A stretch of DNA of 30,115 nt from Oleidesulfovibrio sp964593925. Lineage in GTDB: Bacteria; Desulfobacterota; Desulfovibrionia; Desulfovibrionales; Desulfovibrionaceae. Made by a program: the position numbers and the translations under genes. Positions 8,528 to 16,687 of the stretch are shown here, one piece after another; positions within the stretch are counted from its first letter, which is position 1, and each line of letters opens with the position of its first letter. Location of the stretch: the NCBI GenBank assembly GCA_964593925.1, contig CAZQKM010000032.1, positions 1-30,115 of the forward strand, written 5' to 3'. The notes beneath the pieces are model-generated. The model searched no databases. It was not told the DNA's origin and saw only the letters and a list, made by a program, of their open reading frames with translations.

Positions 8528-9772
8528 CTACTCCGAAGCCGTATCTGGATGCGGCCCCTTTACCTTACGCGTAGAGGCCTGATGAGAAAGCACGTCACTG
8601 AACTCTTCACTGTACAGCCTGAGCATAACCATGGCAAAGCTGAGAATCACCGGACCATACAGTACTCCGACCATGCCAAAAACGTTCATGCCTCCAATGA
8701 TGGACATAAAGATAAAAAATGTGGACATACCGGCACCGCCACGCATGAAATACGGGCGCAAAAAGCTATCAATACTCGCAACCAGTACAGCAGACCAACC
8801 AAAAAGAAACAAGCTGGCCTTCCACTCTCCCATAATTGCCAGATACAGGCATGCGGGCAGCCAGACAAGGCCTGTGCCCACCACCGGCACCAGTGAGGCA
8901 AAGCCCATCACTGTTCCCCAAAAAAGTGCAGGAATTCCCACCAAGGCGAGCCCAATTCCACCCACAACGCCCTGCAAAGCTGCCACAAGAAGACCGCCAA
9001 CCAGAACTGACCTGCTCACAGAACGCAAGTTTTCCAAAATGGCATCTTCCTGATCTTCATGCAGAGGGCACAGAAACTTGAGTGTAGACAGCATTGTTTT
9101 GCCATCCTTGAGCATAAAAAATACAATGAGCAACATCAGGAAAAACTGGAAGCCCAATGCCAACATGTTTGCCAATACATACGCACTGCTTTCCAGAGCT
9201 CCCTGCCCCAATGTTCGCAAGTAGCCTATGAGCTCCTGCCGCAGGCCGGCTATATCCAACTGTAAAAAAGGCAGATGCGCACGCAACCAAGCAATATACG
9301 GTTCAAGATTATTTTCTTTAAGTAATCTGTCAAAATCCACATCTTTCAGCCAGCTATTCAACATGGACACACTTTGCTCAACCTGAGGAATCAGACCACC
9401 AATAAATACACATAGTGGCAGCACAATACACAAACACAAAAAAATCAGCACAAAAAACGAAGCTAAAGCCGGATTACGATTTCCCATATGCCGCAATAGC
9501 CAAGAATACAATGGATAGCTGCTGGCAGCCACTACAATACCCAGAATGAACGTGTGTAAAAAGGGCTCCAGTAAATGGTAGCTGAGAAAAAGTGAAAAAA
9601 TCGTCAACAGCAATAAGGAGAACGCATACACTCTGTTGGAAAAGGCTCCTCCTCTTGCCGAAAATACATCAGCCTGGGAAGTACCGTACTCCACACCCAC
9701 GACAGTAGCCACCTCACCCGAGGTGCCCGTTTGCTCCTCCGTGCTCTCCACTATATCCTGATTCTGCGCCAT
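8528..9772 (-). CDS. AI-2E family (PerM/YhhT-like) membrane transporter
   Basis: This 414-residue integral membrane protein of the AI-2E transporter superfamily has a soluble, acidic N-terminal tail of about 45 residues. Two pairs of membrane helices follow, then an extracytoplasmic amphipathic region (about residues 120-190), and then a C-terminal membrane block with the family's glycine-rich segments (GGIGLALVGIPALFWG and SLVPVVGTGLVWLP). Members export varied small molecules or ions, including autoinducer-2 and, in some lineages, Na+/H+; no substrate can be assigned here. AAGGAG lies upstream of the ATG. The gene is single, convergent with the dicarboxylate block, and has its own terminator. 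Confidence 0.88.
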   Translation of the reverse strand: MAQNQDIVESTEEQTGTSGEVATVVGVEYGTSQADVFSARGGAFSNRVYAFSLLLLTIFSLFLSYHLLEPFLHTFILGIVVAASSYPLYSWLLRHMGNRNPALASFFVLIFLCLCIVLPLCVFIGGLIPQVEQSVSMLNSWLKDVDFDRLLKENNLEPYIAWLRAHLPFLQLDIAGLRQELIGYLRTLGQGALESSAYVLANMLALGFQFFLMLLIVFFMLKDGKTMLSTLKFLCPLHEDQEDAILENLRSVSRSVLVGGLLVAALQGVVGGIGLALVGIPALFWGTVMGFASLVPVVGTGLVWLPACLYLAIMGEWKASLFLFGWSAVLVASIDSFLRPYFMRGGAGMSTFFIFMSIIGGMNVFGMVGVLYGPVILSFAMVMLRLYSEEFSDVLSHQASTRKVKGPHPDTASE

Positions 9773-10014
9773 GGGTGCTCCTTAAAAAGTCAAAACATGA
9801 AAATAAATGTTGCCCCAATATGATAAAAGAGTAAAGGAGCCCCTGGTTTCAGGATGCCTAATTACCGCCATAAACAGCCATGTACACTCTTCAAAAAATA
9901 CATCCGCATTCAATTGGCCCAGCCCCCTGATAAATTAAGGCGTTTTCAAGTGAATAGGCCCATTCCACGATTGGTAAATATTATAAGGTGAATCTACATA
10001 TTTTCACAAAAAAT
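9773..10014. other. Intergenic region between divergent genes
   Basis: AT-rich spacer of about 240 nt between the minus-strand AI-2E gene and the plus-strand small gene. It should hold the promoter of the former, but I see no convincing -35/-10 pair. No gene is seen. Confidence 0.4.
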
Positions 10015-10041
10015 TAACGATTTCTGTGAAGCATCCGATAT
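10015..10041 (+). promoter_or_regulatory. Sigma-28 (FliA) promoter
   Basis: TAACGATT-N11-TCCGATAT matches the flagellar sigma-28 consensus TAAAGTTT-N11-GCCGATAA at 6 of 8 positions in each box, with exactly the consensus spacing of 11 nt. It lies 44 nt before the start of a small gene with a perfect Shine-Dalgarno. This suggests expression with late flagellar and chemotaxis genes. An overlapping TATACT could instead be a sigma-70 -10, but it lacks a -35 box. Confidence 0.6.
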
Positions 10042-10085
10042 ATACTATAGCAAGTCCATATTCATAACCCGGACAGGAGGCACAT

Positions 10086-10289
10086 ATGCAGGTGGGAGAA
10101 GTAAAAGGTGGGGTGGAGGGTATTCTGAGCGTATTGGAACTACAACGCCAGCCTCAAGAGCAACAGCGGATAAGTCAGGAAGAGCAAAACACCCTGAGTC
10201 GCAATAACGAGCAGGACCAAGACAATGTGCAGACGGAAACAGGAGTCGCTATTCAAGGGTTGGGTGAACATATTGATACCATGGTATAA
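10086..10289 (+). CDS. Small Gln/Glu-rich protein, possible YjfB-type motility protein
   Basis: This is a 67-residue, hydrophilic protein whose centre is rich in Gln, Glu and Asn and is probably helical. AGGAGG sits 5 nt before the ATG, so translation looks real. The C terminus, GLGEHIDTMV, resembles the end of the small 'putative motility protein' family (YjfB type), which I recall finishing with an HLGxNID-like segment; this similarity is from memory and weak. The sigma-28 promoter directly upstream independently points to co-expression with flagellar genes. No signal peptide or membrane segment is present. The gene stands alone. Confidence 0.6.
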   Translation: MQVGEVKGGVEGILSVLELQRQPQEQQRISQEEQNTLSRNNEQDQDNVQTETGVAIQGLGEHIDTMV

Positions 10290-10889
10290 TATAGACCTGA
10301 GCGCACCGTAACTTGCTCTGGTAGCAGTCCCTTGCACGGAAGAAAAATTAGTTTTGATGGAAATGCCAATGAACCATCAGTCGAGCACTATGCCCATGAA
10401 ATTTCTTCATGAAAAATTTCAATCAAAATGTCATCAAACACAAGATTGGACAGCTTAGCCTCGCCGCAGAGCTTGGCAAGTCCTTGAGAGACTGCCGTAT
10501 GCCGTATTCTGGGCCTTTCCAGACAGACCTTCCACCGGGCCACCAAACAGCACAAAAAACAGAGGCATCAGAGTGCTCTTATGAAACCAGCTGCGAAAAA
10601 ACGCATCTGAACACACCATAATAAATGAGACTCTCGGACAAACGGTTATCATAAGGCAAAATGTGCTGATGTACTGCGGAAGCACCCATACAGACACTCT
10701 TTGAGGGAAAACAGCTCTGGAAGGAAAAGGTCGGAAACAACAACTAAGCTGACAACAGAGGCCATCAAAACAGAACCAGTTGTCAGGTCAAATCGAGACT
10801 ACTTCATCTGAACTACTACATTTAAGCTACGACACCGCAAAACGCTTTCCAAGTTGCTCCAGCACAAAAAGCGCTTGCACACTCTCTTT
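10290..10889. other. Region of about 600 nt without a convincing gene
   Basis: Open frames on both strands (for example 10409-10621 plus and 10455-10697 minus) have no family resemblance, and the plus frame has no ribosome binding site. Two inverted repeats are present: TGAAATTT/AAATTTCA at 10397-10421 and CTGACAAC/GTTGTCAG at 10749-10786, neither with a T-run. The stretch may be decayed coding sequence. Confidence 0.4.
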
Positions 10890-10955
10890 CTATTTTACCC
10901 ACTCAAGCAGGCAGGTAAAATACCCCAGCAGAAATTTCGCCCATTCATAGTCCAT
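10890..10955 (-). CDS. Candidate 21-residue small membrane protein
   Basis: A 22-codon minus-strand frame starts at 10955 with AAAGGAG exactly 8 nt before the ATG, an optimal arrangement. The peptide begins MDYEWAKFLL and ends LLEWVK: a hydrophobic core with aromatic residues, an acidic start and a Lys end, as in many small bacterial membrane peptides. It lies 97 nt downstream of the unrecognised 386-residue gene on the same strand. A competing ATG 5 nt upstream in another frame would be only 3 nt from the Shine-Dalgarno and encodes an unlikely peptide. Chance is possible at this length. Confidence 0.3.
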   Translation of the reverse strand: MDYEWAKFLLGYFTCLLEWVK

Positions 10956-11051
10956 GGCATATTCTCCTTTCCTACATGGCAATTCAAGACAGGCAGCAAC
11001 TCTGGGTAAGCTACACTTTTTCTATTGACTCAGCGTAGCTATCAATATTTT

Positions 11052-12212
11052 TTAATTCAAAAAATCCATAAGAATCCGCACCCCCTCTTCAGGATCAAAC
11101 AAATCGGTATCCTCGCCCCTGTTCTCCCAAAGCATGTCATTCAAACCTTGACCCGTGAACTCTGCCCCATACGGCATACGCTGAAATAATGCCATTGATA
11201 TCCTGTCCAGAAGCTGTATTTCCATGCGCGTTGCAGCCACATCTGTCACAGGCCCCTGCCCCCCCTGAACCATCAGGCTTTCCATGGTATATCGCTGCAT
11301 ATACCGGCTTATGACTCTGCTCTGCAAAACAGAACGGATCAATCGCGCACGCCGTACAGAAATCGCGTCAAACAGCTTCCCAGTCCCCTCTTCCATTCCC
11401 AGTGGCTGTGCAGGTAGCATCTCAAGCACATGCAGCCACAGACGTACTCCCTGCAAGAACATAGGAGCGGCCACAGGTATGGCATGCAGGTATCGCTGTA
11501 TCATATGGCATCGAAAAGGCGTATATATCATGGCGGTTTGACGTAACACCAAACGTATCATTAGTAGTAACGGGTCAGTACCGGAATCTGCAGAGGTTAT
11601 GTGGCACATACCTGCGCCATCGTTGCAGACCATGCTGCACAAGCTCTCCATGCCTGTCTCGCCATGGCCTATGCCCACACACCCTGGCAGTATCCGGTCC
11701 ATGTACAAACGACACAGCAAAGACCGTAGCACCATGCTCGGTACCGTAAATTTTATAATATACGCACCAGCCGTCAAATAAGACATATCTTCCGGCCACA
11801 ATGTGACCTCTACATCCGTCAATAGATCGGCCACAGTCCCTGCAAAGCCATCTGGCACTCGGCAGACATCCCCGCATAACGTCAAAAGTTGCTGCTCTAC
11901 GGCCAAGCATAACGTATCATCAGGGTGCAATAGAAAATCAAGAAAAAGTGCTATGGATGTATCCAGTGACCGGCACGACCATGTAAGATTCTGCAACACA
12001 TGTCCTATCTTCCCTTCTGCCTGCAGTTCCCTCGTGCCCTCCTCTCCAAAAGTTGAAGTAATAAAGTCATTGGTTCGCCTATCAGCCACCCGGCGCCCCA
12101 GCCAGTCCCGCACCGCATGTGCAACAGCATGCGCATAACCCATAGCCCATGTACAGGTATCCCCTCTTGTTACAGAATAGCGCATAAACGGGCAAACTAT
12201 CCACTCGGCCAT
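11052..12212 (-). CDS. Hypothetical protein, 386 residues, unrecognised
   Basis: I do not recognise this protein. It is rich in Leu, Met, Arg and Cys and appears largely helical and soluble, with no clear signal peptide or long membrane segment. The N terminus (MAEWIVCPFMRY) leads into a helical stretch ending DWLGRRVADRRTNDF; the C terminus is acidic. The frame extends upstream to an ATG at 12356, but that extension is Arg-rich, lacks a good ribosome binding site, and contains a perfect 14-bp terminator-like hairpin (12245-12285), so I prefer the ATG at 12212, although it too has no clear Shine-Dalgarno. It lies downstream of mazG on the same strand, possibly with its own promoter after the hairpin. 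Function cannot be assigned. Confidence 0.7.
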   Translation of the reverse strand: MAEWIVCPFMRYSVTRGDTCTWAMGYAHAVAHAVRDWLGRRVADRRTNDFITSTFGEEGTRELQAEGKIGHVLQNLTWSCRSLDTSIALFLDFLLHPDDTLCLAVEQQLLTLCGDVCRVPDGFAGTVADLLTDVEVTLWPEDMSYLTAGAYIIKFTVPSMVLRSLLCRLYMDRILPGCVGIGHGETGMESLCSMVCNDGAGMCHITSADSGTDPLLLMIRLVLRQTAMIYTPFRCHMIQRYLHAIPVAAPMFLQGVRLWLHVLEMLPAQPLGMEEGTGKLFDAISVRRARLIRSVLQSRVISRYMQRYTMESLMVQGGQGPVTDVAATRMEIQLLDRISMALFQRMPYGAEFTGQGLNDMLWENRGEDTDLFDPEEGVRILMDFLN

Positions 12213-12244
12213 CCGTACAGGCGCATAGTCAGACTTGGCGCCTT

Positions 12245-12285
12245 CACAAAAAATGCCCCTACCGATGGCAAGGGCATTTTTTGTG
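12245..12285 (-). terminator. Perfect 14-bp terminator-like hairpin after mazG
   Basis: CACAAAAAATGCCC and GGGCATTTTTTGTG are exact complements around a 13-nt loop. In RNA this is a GC-capped stem followed by a U-run on either strand, a typical bidirectional terminator. It lies 84 nt past the mazG stop codon. Its position inside the longest form of the next frame argues that the true start of that gene is further downstream. Confidence 0.7.
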
Positions 12286-12368
12286 GAGCGAACACAAGGG
12301 GCAAGGGCCTTGAGTCTATTACGGGCACGGAACTGACCACGGGATGGTACATGCATGGTACATTCTCG

Positions 12369-13163
12369 CTATACTTCTTGCAGTTTTACCTCATCCCACA
12401 AGGCATCCTGCTCCTTAAAAGAAAGCGTAGAAAAATCTAGGCCACGCTCATGGCAGAGAGCCTCCATAGCTCCAAAACGACGCAAAAAACGTGCATTGGC
12501 ACCACTAAGAGCCGCATTGGCTTTTATCCCCTTACGCCGCCCTAGCTCCACGAGAGTAAACAGATAATCGCCAAATTCTGCTTCTTGACGGGCCTTATCT
12601 TCACCTTGCAGTGCTTTTTCCCATTCGCGACGTTCAACTTCAAGCTGCTGCACCACACCCTCTTCAGAAGGCCAGGTAAAACCCACCCGGGCTGCTTTGG
12701 AATGCAGACGATATGCCTTGAGTAACGGTGGCAATTGGGCAGGCAGGCTGGCGTACATCCCTTTAGGAGTTTCTTCGGAATCCTGCTTTTCCCGACGCTT
12801 GATAGCATCCCACGCTTTTAGCTGCTCTTCCTTGTTCTTATATGTCACTTCATCAAATACATGTGGGTGGCGACGTACCATCTTGGCAGTCACATCCTGC
12901 ATGGCATCATATAAGGAAAAATCATTTGTCTTTTTATAGAGCACGCCAATAAATACCAATAAAAATAATAAATCCCCCAACTCCTCTCGTACATCTACCG
13001 TATTACCAAAACGAATAGCATCCACCAGCTCAAAGGCTTCTTCCAACACATAATCACACAATGATTCCGGGGTTTGCTCTTTATCCCACGGACAACCTTC
13101 CGGCCCTGTCAACGCTTCGATGACCAAGGCAAGCTCGTCAAGTGGGTTTGATTTTATACTCAT
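12369..13163 (-). CDS. mazG: Nucleoside triphosphate pyrophosphohydrolase
   Basis: This 264-residue all-alpha NTP pyrophosphatase hydrolyses (d)NTPs to the monophosphate and pyrophosphate. It is about the size of E. coli MazG (263 residues), with two tandem MazG domains. The first has the metal-binding EEAFELVDAI and EELGDLLFLLVF motifs and starts after the GCPWDKEQT signature. The second, near residues 170-230, retains E/D residues in EFGDYLFTLVELGR. The ATG at 13163 is chosen over a TTG four codons upstream; neither has a strong Shine-Dalgarno. It lies 17 nt downstream of cvpA, probably in one transcript, and ends at the 12245-12285 hairpin. Confidence 0.93.
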   Translation of the reverse strand: MSIKSNPLDELALVIEALTGPEGCPWDKEQTPESLCDYVLEEAFELVDAIRFGNTVDVREELGDLLFLLVFIGVLYKKTNDFSLYDAMQDVTAKMVRRHPHVFDEVTYKNKEEQLKAWDAIKRREKQDSEETPKGMYASLPAQLPPLLKAYRLHSKAARVGFTWPSEEGVVQQLEVERREWEKALQGEDKARQEAEFGDYLFTLVELGRRKGIKANAALSGANARFLRRFGAMEALCHERGLDFSTLSFKEQDALWDEVKLQEV

Positions 13164-13180
13164 AATATATACCAATGATG

Positions 13181-13699
13181 TTATACTGTTACAAAACTAT
13201 TTACCAGTGCATAAGAATCTTCTTCAATCATGTATAGTTCTGAGAAAGAAACCACAGAAAAAAAATATTCAATTGCAAGTAAAAAATGTGGTATTAATAA
13301 AGAATCATTTACAAACTGATATTGCCAAGCATAACTTGTCAAAAGAATACTCACAAGCATACACATAGCATATCCTTTCATCCATCCGAATATACCACCA
13401 CATAAACGACCAACAATCCCCATTCCTAAAAAATTCGTCAAAAATTGTAACAGTATTCTCATAACAATTGACACAATAAAAATAGAAACAACTATAACAG
13501 TATAAACTACAGGTATTACCCACACACCTGTAAAAAATGAACTCGCATATATCATAATATCAATATAGTAGAATTTAAATAAAATAAATCCTGAAATGAT
13601 ACCTAATACTCCAGCAAGCTCGCGAATAAGACCTCGAAACACACCATAAAGACAAAAAAAACAAACTATAATTACAAAAACAAAATCAATAATACTCAT
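13181..13699 (-). CDS. cvpA: CvpA family membrane protein
   Basis: This 172-residue protein has about four membrane helices. The N terminus has the family pattern: an Asp after a short head, a hydrophobic helix, and GVFRGLIRELAGVLG. The C-terminal part is hydrophobic and less conserved. CvpA is named for its role in colicin V production in E. coli and is tied to envelope homeostasis; the exact role is unclear. The gene is much richer in A and T than its neighbours, with many Phe, Ile and Tyr codons. Only a weak GAGATAAG is seen upstream. It is probably co-transcribed with mazG. Confidence 0.85.
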   Translation of the reverse strand: MSIIDFVFVIIVCFFCLYGVFRGLIRELAGVLGIISGFILFKFYYIDIMIYASSFFTGVWVIPVVYTVIVVSIFIVSIVMRILLQFLTNFLGMGIVGRLCGGIFGWMKGYAMCMLVSILLTSYAWQYQFVNDSLLIPHFLLAIEYFFSVVSFSELYMIEEDSYALVNSFVTV

Positions 13700-13717
13700 A
13701 GTAAAAAACTTATCTCA

Positions 13718-13752
13718 CATAAATAGTATAAACATAGTAAAAAAATTACAAT
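13718..13752 (-). promoter_or_regulatory. Candidate sigma-70 promoter of cvpA-mazG
   Basis: On the minus strand TTGTAA is followed after 15 nt by TATACT, just upstream of cvpA. The spacing is shorter than the ideal 17 nt, and the region is so AT-rich that chance matches are likely. Confidence 0.3.
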
Positions 13753-14020
13753 AAAAACGAATAAATTATAAACTTAATGTAGACAAAAAAATACAAAGCA
13801 CACCACAGAAAAACATATTTACAGAAATAAACACAAAAAGTACACAATGAGTATCTGTTTACAATACGTAACATGTGTGCATATATCATACTATGCAATG
13901 GAAGTGCAAAAAACCATGAGTTAGAGACATATGGCGTACACCTGACAAAAAACGAACATATATGCAGAATGTACCCAAAAGAACCACCCATTTACTGTTT
14001 TGATATTGCCTTATATTCCA
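13753..14020. other. AT-rich divergent intergenic region
   Basis: A spacer of about 270 nt between the minus-strand cvpA and the plus-strand HD-GYP gene. No gene is supported. Together with cvpA it forms an AT-rich island of roughly 900 nt. Promoters for the HD-GYP-moaD-ThiF-like transcript should lie here, but none stands out. Confidence 0.4.
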
Positions 14021-14032
14021 GAGGAAGTTACC

Positions 14033-15151
14033 ATGCCTTTTACACTTCGATCAACCTTCCAGAATGGCAATAATATGAGTAGTATACACTTTACATTTTT
14101 AGTTATCGATAACGATCCTACTCTTCTGGCCAGCCTTGAAGCATGCCTTACGCCCTCTGGCTCCACACTCCTCGTGGCTGAAGAGACCCATGCGGCCTTT
14201 GCATTATTCGAACAAAAAAAACCGGACGCCGTTATCATTGACTTTACAGTACCCGGTATTAATGGTTTTGAGTTTATTTCTCAACTCTCCTCGCAATCGC
14301 CATCCACTCCCATCATTGTAATCTCAGGCACCAAGACCATTGAAGAAGCCATTGGAGCCATGCAGTGCGGTGCCTGGAGTTTTTTACAAAAACCGCTTCA
14401 AAAGGCAGAAGATCTGCAAAAAGCCATACACTCGGCATTGCATCGAGCTCGCAGCATGCGAGAGAGTAAAAAATACAAAGAAGCCCTTGAGCAAAAAATT
14501 GCTCGTCGTACCCGTGAGCTTCAAGAGGCCACCAAACGCACAGAAGCCATTTTGCTGGCTACTGTACACTCTTTAAGCACCATTATTAATCTGAAAGACG
14601 CCTATACCGGCACACACCAGCAGCGAGTAGCTCTCATAGCTCCTGCCATTGCCCTGGAGCTCGGCATGGGCCAATCTGCCGCAGAGGCGATGCGCCTCGC
14701 ATCACTGTTACATGATGTAGGTAAAATGGGCCTGCCTTCAGAATTTTTGACAAAACCCACTGCCCTTGATGCCAACGAAATTCAGTTCATCCACGAGCAT
14801 CCGCGCTTGAGCTACGAAATAATACAGAATATTCCCTTTGAATTGCCCATTCCACTAATGGTTTACCAGCATCACGAACGGCTGGACGGTAGTGGCTATC
14901 CGCAGGGGCTACGTGGTGACGAAATCATGCTAGAAGCCCAAATTCTTGGTGTAGCGGATACCATGGAAGCCATATGCTCGCATCGCCCATGGCGACCTGC
15001 ACACAGCTTTACATATGCTCAAAAGTATCTGCGCAAAGCGAGGGGCAGGTTGCTCCGGACTGATGTGATTGATGCCTGCCTTGCACTTTTCGAACGGCGT
15101 GACCCACGCCTGTCCAGCATCTTTACAACCATCAAGGGCTTAAACTTATGA
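14033..15151 (+). CDS. Response regulator with HD-GYP domain (cyclic-di-GMP phosphodiesterase)
   Basis: This 372-residue two-domain signalling protein has a receiver domain (residues about 20-140), with D26/D28 as acidic-pocket candidates, D70 as the phosphoacceptor and K120 before Pro. A charged linker of about 140-175, probably coiled coil, follows. The HD-GYP domain (about 175-350) has LLHDVGKMG with H227-D228 and HHERLDGSGYP at 280-290. The complete HD and GYP motifs imply active hydrolysis of cyclic-di-GMP, controlled by phosphorylation. The ATG at 14033 has GAGGAAG 5 nt upstream; ATGs at 14000 and 14075 have none. No histidine kinase gene is adjacent. The stop overlaps the moaD start by 4 nt (ATGA), so the two are probably translationally coupled, an unusual partner for a sulfur carrier gene. 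Confidence 0.9.
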   Translation: MPFTLRSTFQNGNNMSSIHFTFLVIDNDPTLLASLEACLTPSGSTLLVAEETHAAFALFEQKKPDAVIIDFTVPGINGFEFISQLSSQSPSTPIIVISGTKTIEEAIGAMQCGAWSFLQKPLQKAEDLQKAIHSALHRARSMRESKKYKEALEQKIARRTRELQEATKRTEAILLATVHSLSTIINLKDAYTGTHQQRVALIAPAIALELGMGQSAAEAMRLASLLHDVGKMGLPSEFLTKPTALDANEIQFIHEHPRLSYEIIQNIPFELPIPLMVYQHHERLDGSGYPQGLRGDEIMLEAQILGVADTMEAICSHRPWRPAHSFTYAQKYLRKARGRLLRTDVIDACLALFERRDPRLSSIFTTIKGLNL

Positions 15152-15372
15152 AAATCATAGTAAAATGCTTTGCGACGCTCGCCACGTATACCCCCCAGGA
15201 TGGCGTACTAGAAACAGCACCATCAACCCGGGTGGAGCAGGTTATCAAAGAGCTGGGCATTGCTCCTGAAGATGTAAAAATCATTTTCATCAACGGTCAT
15301 CACGTACCACCTGATACCCCACTCTCTGATGGTGATCGCTTGGGCTTATTTCCTGCAGTAGGTGGTGGTTGA
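15148..15372 (+). CDS. MoaD/ThiS family sulfur-carrier protein
   Basis: This 74-residue beta-grasp protein ends in a free C-terminal GGG, as required for adenylation and thiocarboxylation by a ThiF/MoeB-type enzyme. The core pattern is FATLATYTP at the start, then IIFINGHHV and DGDRLGLFPAVGGG. The start overlaps the HD-GYP stop (ATGA), and the partner ThiF-like gene begins 2 nt after the moaD stop. Near an AOR gene such carriers are usually thought to serve tungsto- or molybdopterin synthesis, which is my preferred role; a ThiS role in thiazole synthesis is less likely because no other thi gene is near. Confidence 0.88.
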   Translation: MKIIVKCFATLATYTPQDGVLETAPSTRVEQVIKELGIAPEDVKIIFINGHHVPPDTPLSDGDRLGLFPAVGGG

Positions 15373-15374
15373 TC

Positions 15375-16229
15375 ATGAATTCTACCACACCGTCCCATGC
15401 CCAAGACTCAGCCGCAGAGCAGGTTCTGCATATTCCGATACAGCAGAAGGCACACAGCGGGCGTCTGTCACTATCTGCCGCCCATGACATTGCACGGCAT
15501 TTTGACAAACATATTGCACTTATAGAGCGTGCCGCTCTATCTTGCGGTATTCTGCCCGAACGCTATGCGCGTAACGCCACCCTATTTTCGATACAGGAGC
15601 AATACCGTATATGCTGTGCACACGTCCTGCTTGTCGGACTTGGCGGGCTTGGCGGCCATGTGTTTGATATGCTTGTGCGCATGGGAGTCGGACATATCAC
15701 CGCAGCTGATGGGGATTCCTTTGAACCAAGCAACCTCAATAGACAACTGCTGTGCTCCATGAATAGCATCGCGGGTACAAAAACAGCCGCAGCAGCAGAA
15801 CATGCCTTGAACATCAATCCCGCCGTACAGGTCACACTGCTCAATACATTTCTGGATGAATCCTCCTTGCCAGGCACACTGCAAGGGGTGCAGGTAATCA
15901 TAGACGCACTGGGGGGCTTGTCCATGCGCCTTGTACTGCAACGCTGTGCACAAAAGACCGGTATCCCGCTGGTAACCGCTGCTGTCGCAGGATTCTCAGG
16001 CTATATAGGAGTGGTCAATCCAGGTGAAACAGGCCCAGCCGAACTCTTTGATACCAATGCCTCACAAAAGGCGGCAGAAGACATCCTGGGTACTCCAGCT
16101 CCGGTAGTGGCCTGCGCGGCGGCCATGCAATGTGCCGAAGCCATAAAAATTGTAGCAGGTAAAGTTCCCGCCAAGGGAGTTCTTTTTTTTGACCTTGGAG
16201 ACAGAACATTCCAAAACGTCATACTCTGA
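15375..16229 (+). CDS. ThiF/MoeB/HesA-family adenylyltransferase
   Basis: This 284-residue E1-like enzyme should adenylate the C-terminal glycine of the MoaD-type protein encoded just upstream. An N-terminal helical extension (1-75) precedes the ATP-binding VGLGGLGG (87-94), D114 in AADGDSFEPSNLNRQ with the Asn/Arg pair N122-R123, and D177 in IIDALGG. The paired CxxC zinc motifs of classical MoeB/ThiF are not evident, and there is no rhodanese domain, so it belongs to the shorter HesA-like branch. ATG at 15375 is chosen over an overlapping TTG at 15369; GGTGGT lies upstream. Sulfur delivery must come from elsewhere. Confidence 0.87.
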   Translation: MNSTTPSHAQDSAAEQVLHIPIQQKAHSGRLSLSAAHDIARHFDKHIALIERAALSCGILPERYARNATLFSIQEQYRICCAHVLLVGLGGLGGHVFDMLVRMGVGHITAADGDSFEPSNLNRQLLCSMNSIAGTKTAAAAEHALNINPAVQVTLLNTFLDESSLPGTLQGVQVIIDALGGLSMRLVLQRCAQKTGIPLVTAAVAGFSGYIGVVNPGETGPAELFDTNASQKAAEDILGTPAPVVACAAAMQCAEAIKIVAGKVPAKGVLFFDLGDRTFQNVIL

Positions 16230-16687
16230 TATGTTTTCTTGCCATACTCCAGCCCCCCCATCCGGATGAGCTACTCTCGCACATTTCGGTTGTAATCCAT
16301 GACTAGAAGCAGCTTCTCTCCTCCCCAATGGCCCTCTCAGGCAGACAGAAACAACAGGCTCGTGCAATGCCTCGTCAGCCTTTTGCAGCACTCCCCCTGA
16401 CATAACGCAAAATATACACATTACCATACCTCTATAAGAGATATATTTAAACTGCGCTTCTCGCTATTCTAAAAACCGCTAGGTAAAAATATTGCTAAAA
16501 ATTATTTATTGGCAAAAATCCACATACCTGTCCCCTTGGAGCCCTTTATTTTATATGTCCCCGTAATCCTATGTCCCATGGGCCTTAGGGCATGTAATCA
16601 TGAACTAATGGCCCATGAAAACTGCACCTGATCTGAACGATGCCAAAAACGATGCTACATTTTAACGCACCCCATGACAGTGTCCCA
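16230..16687. other. Non-coding stretch after the ThiF-like gene
   Basis: No gene is supported here. The composition becomes AT-rich from about 16400. One inverted repeat, CATGGGCC/GGCCCATG, spans 16577-16617 and could mark an old insertion boundary. No tRNA is seen. Confidence 0.4.

Noticed and set aside
8549..9265. Plus-strand open frames across the AI-2E gene
   Set aside because: They are antisense to a clear membrane protein with Shine-Dalgarno and terminator on the minus strand.
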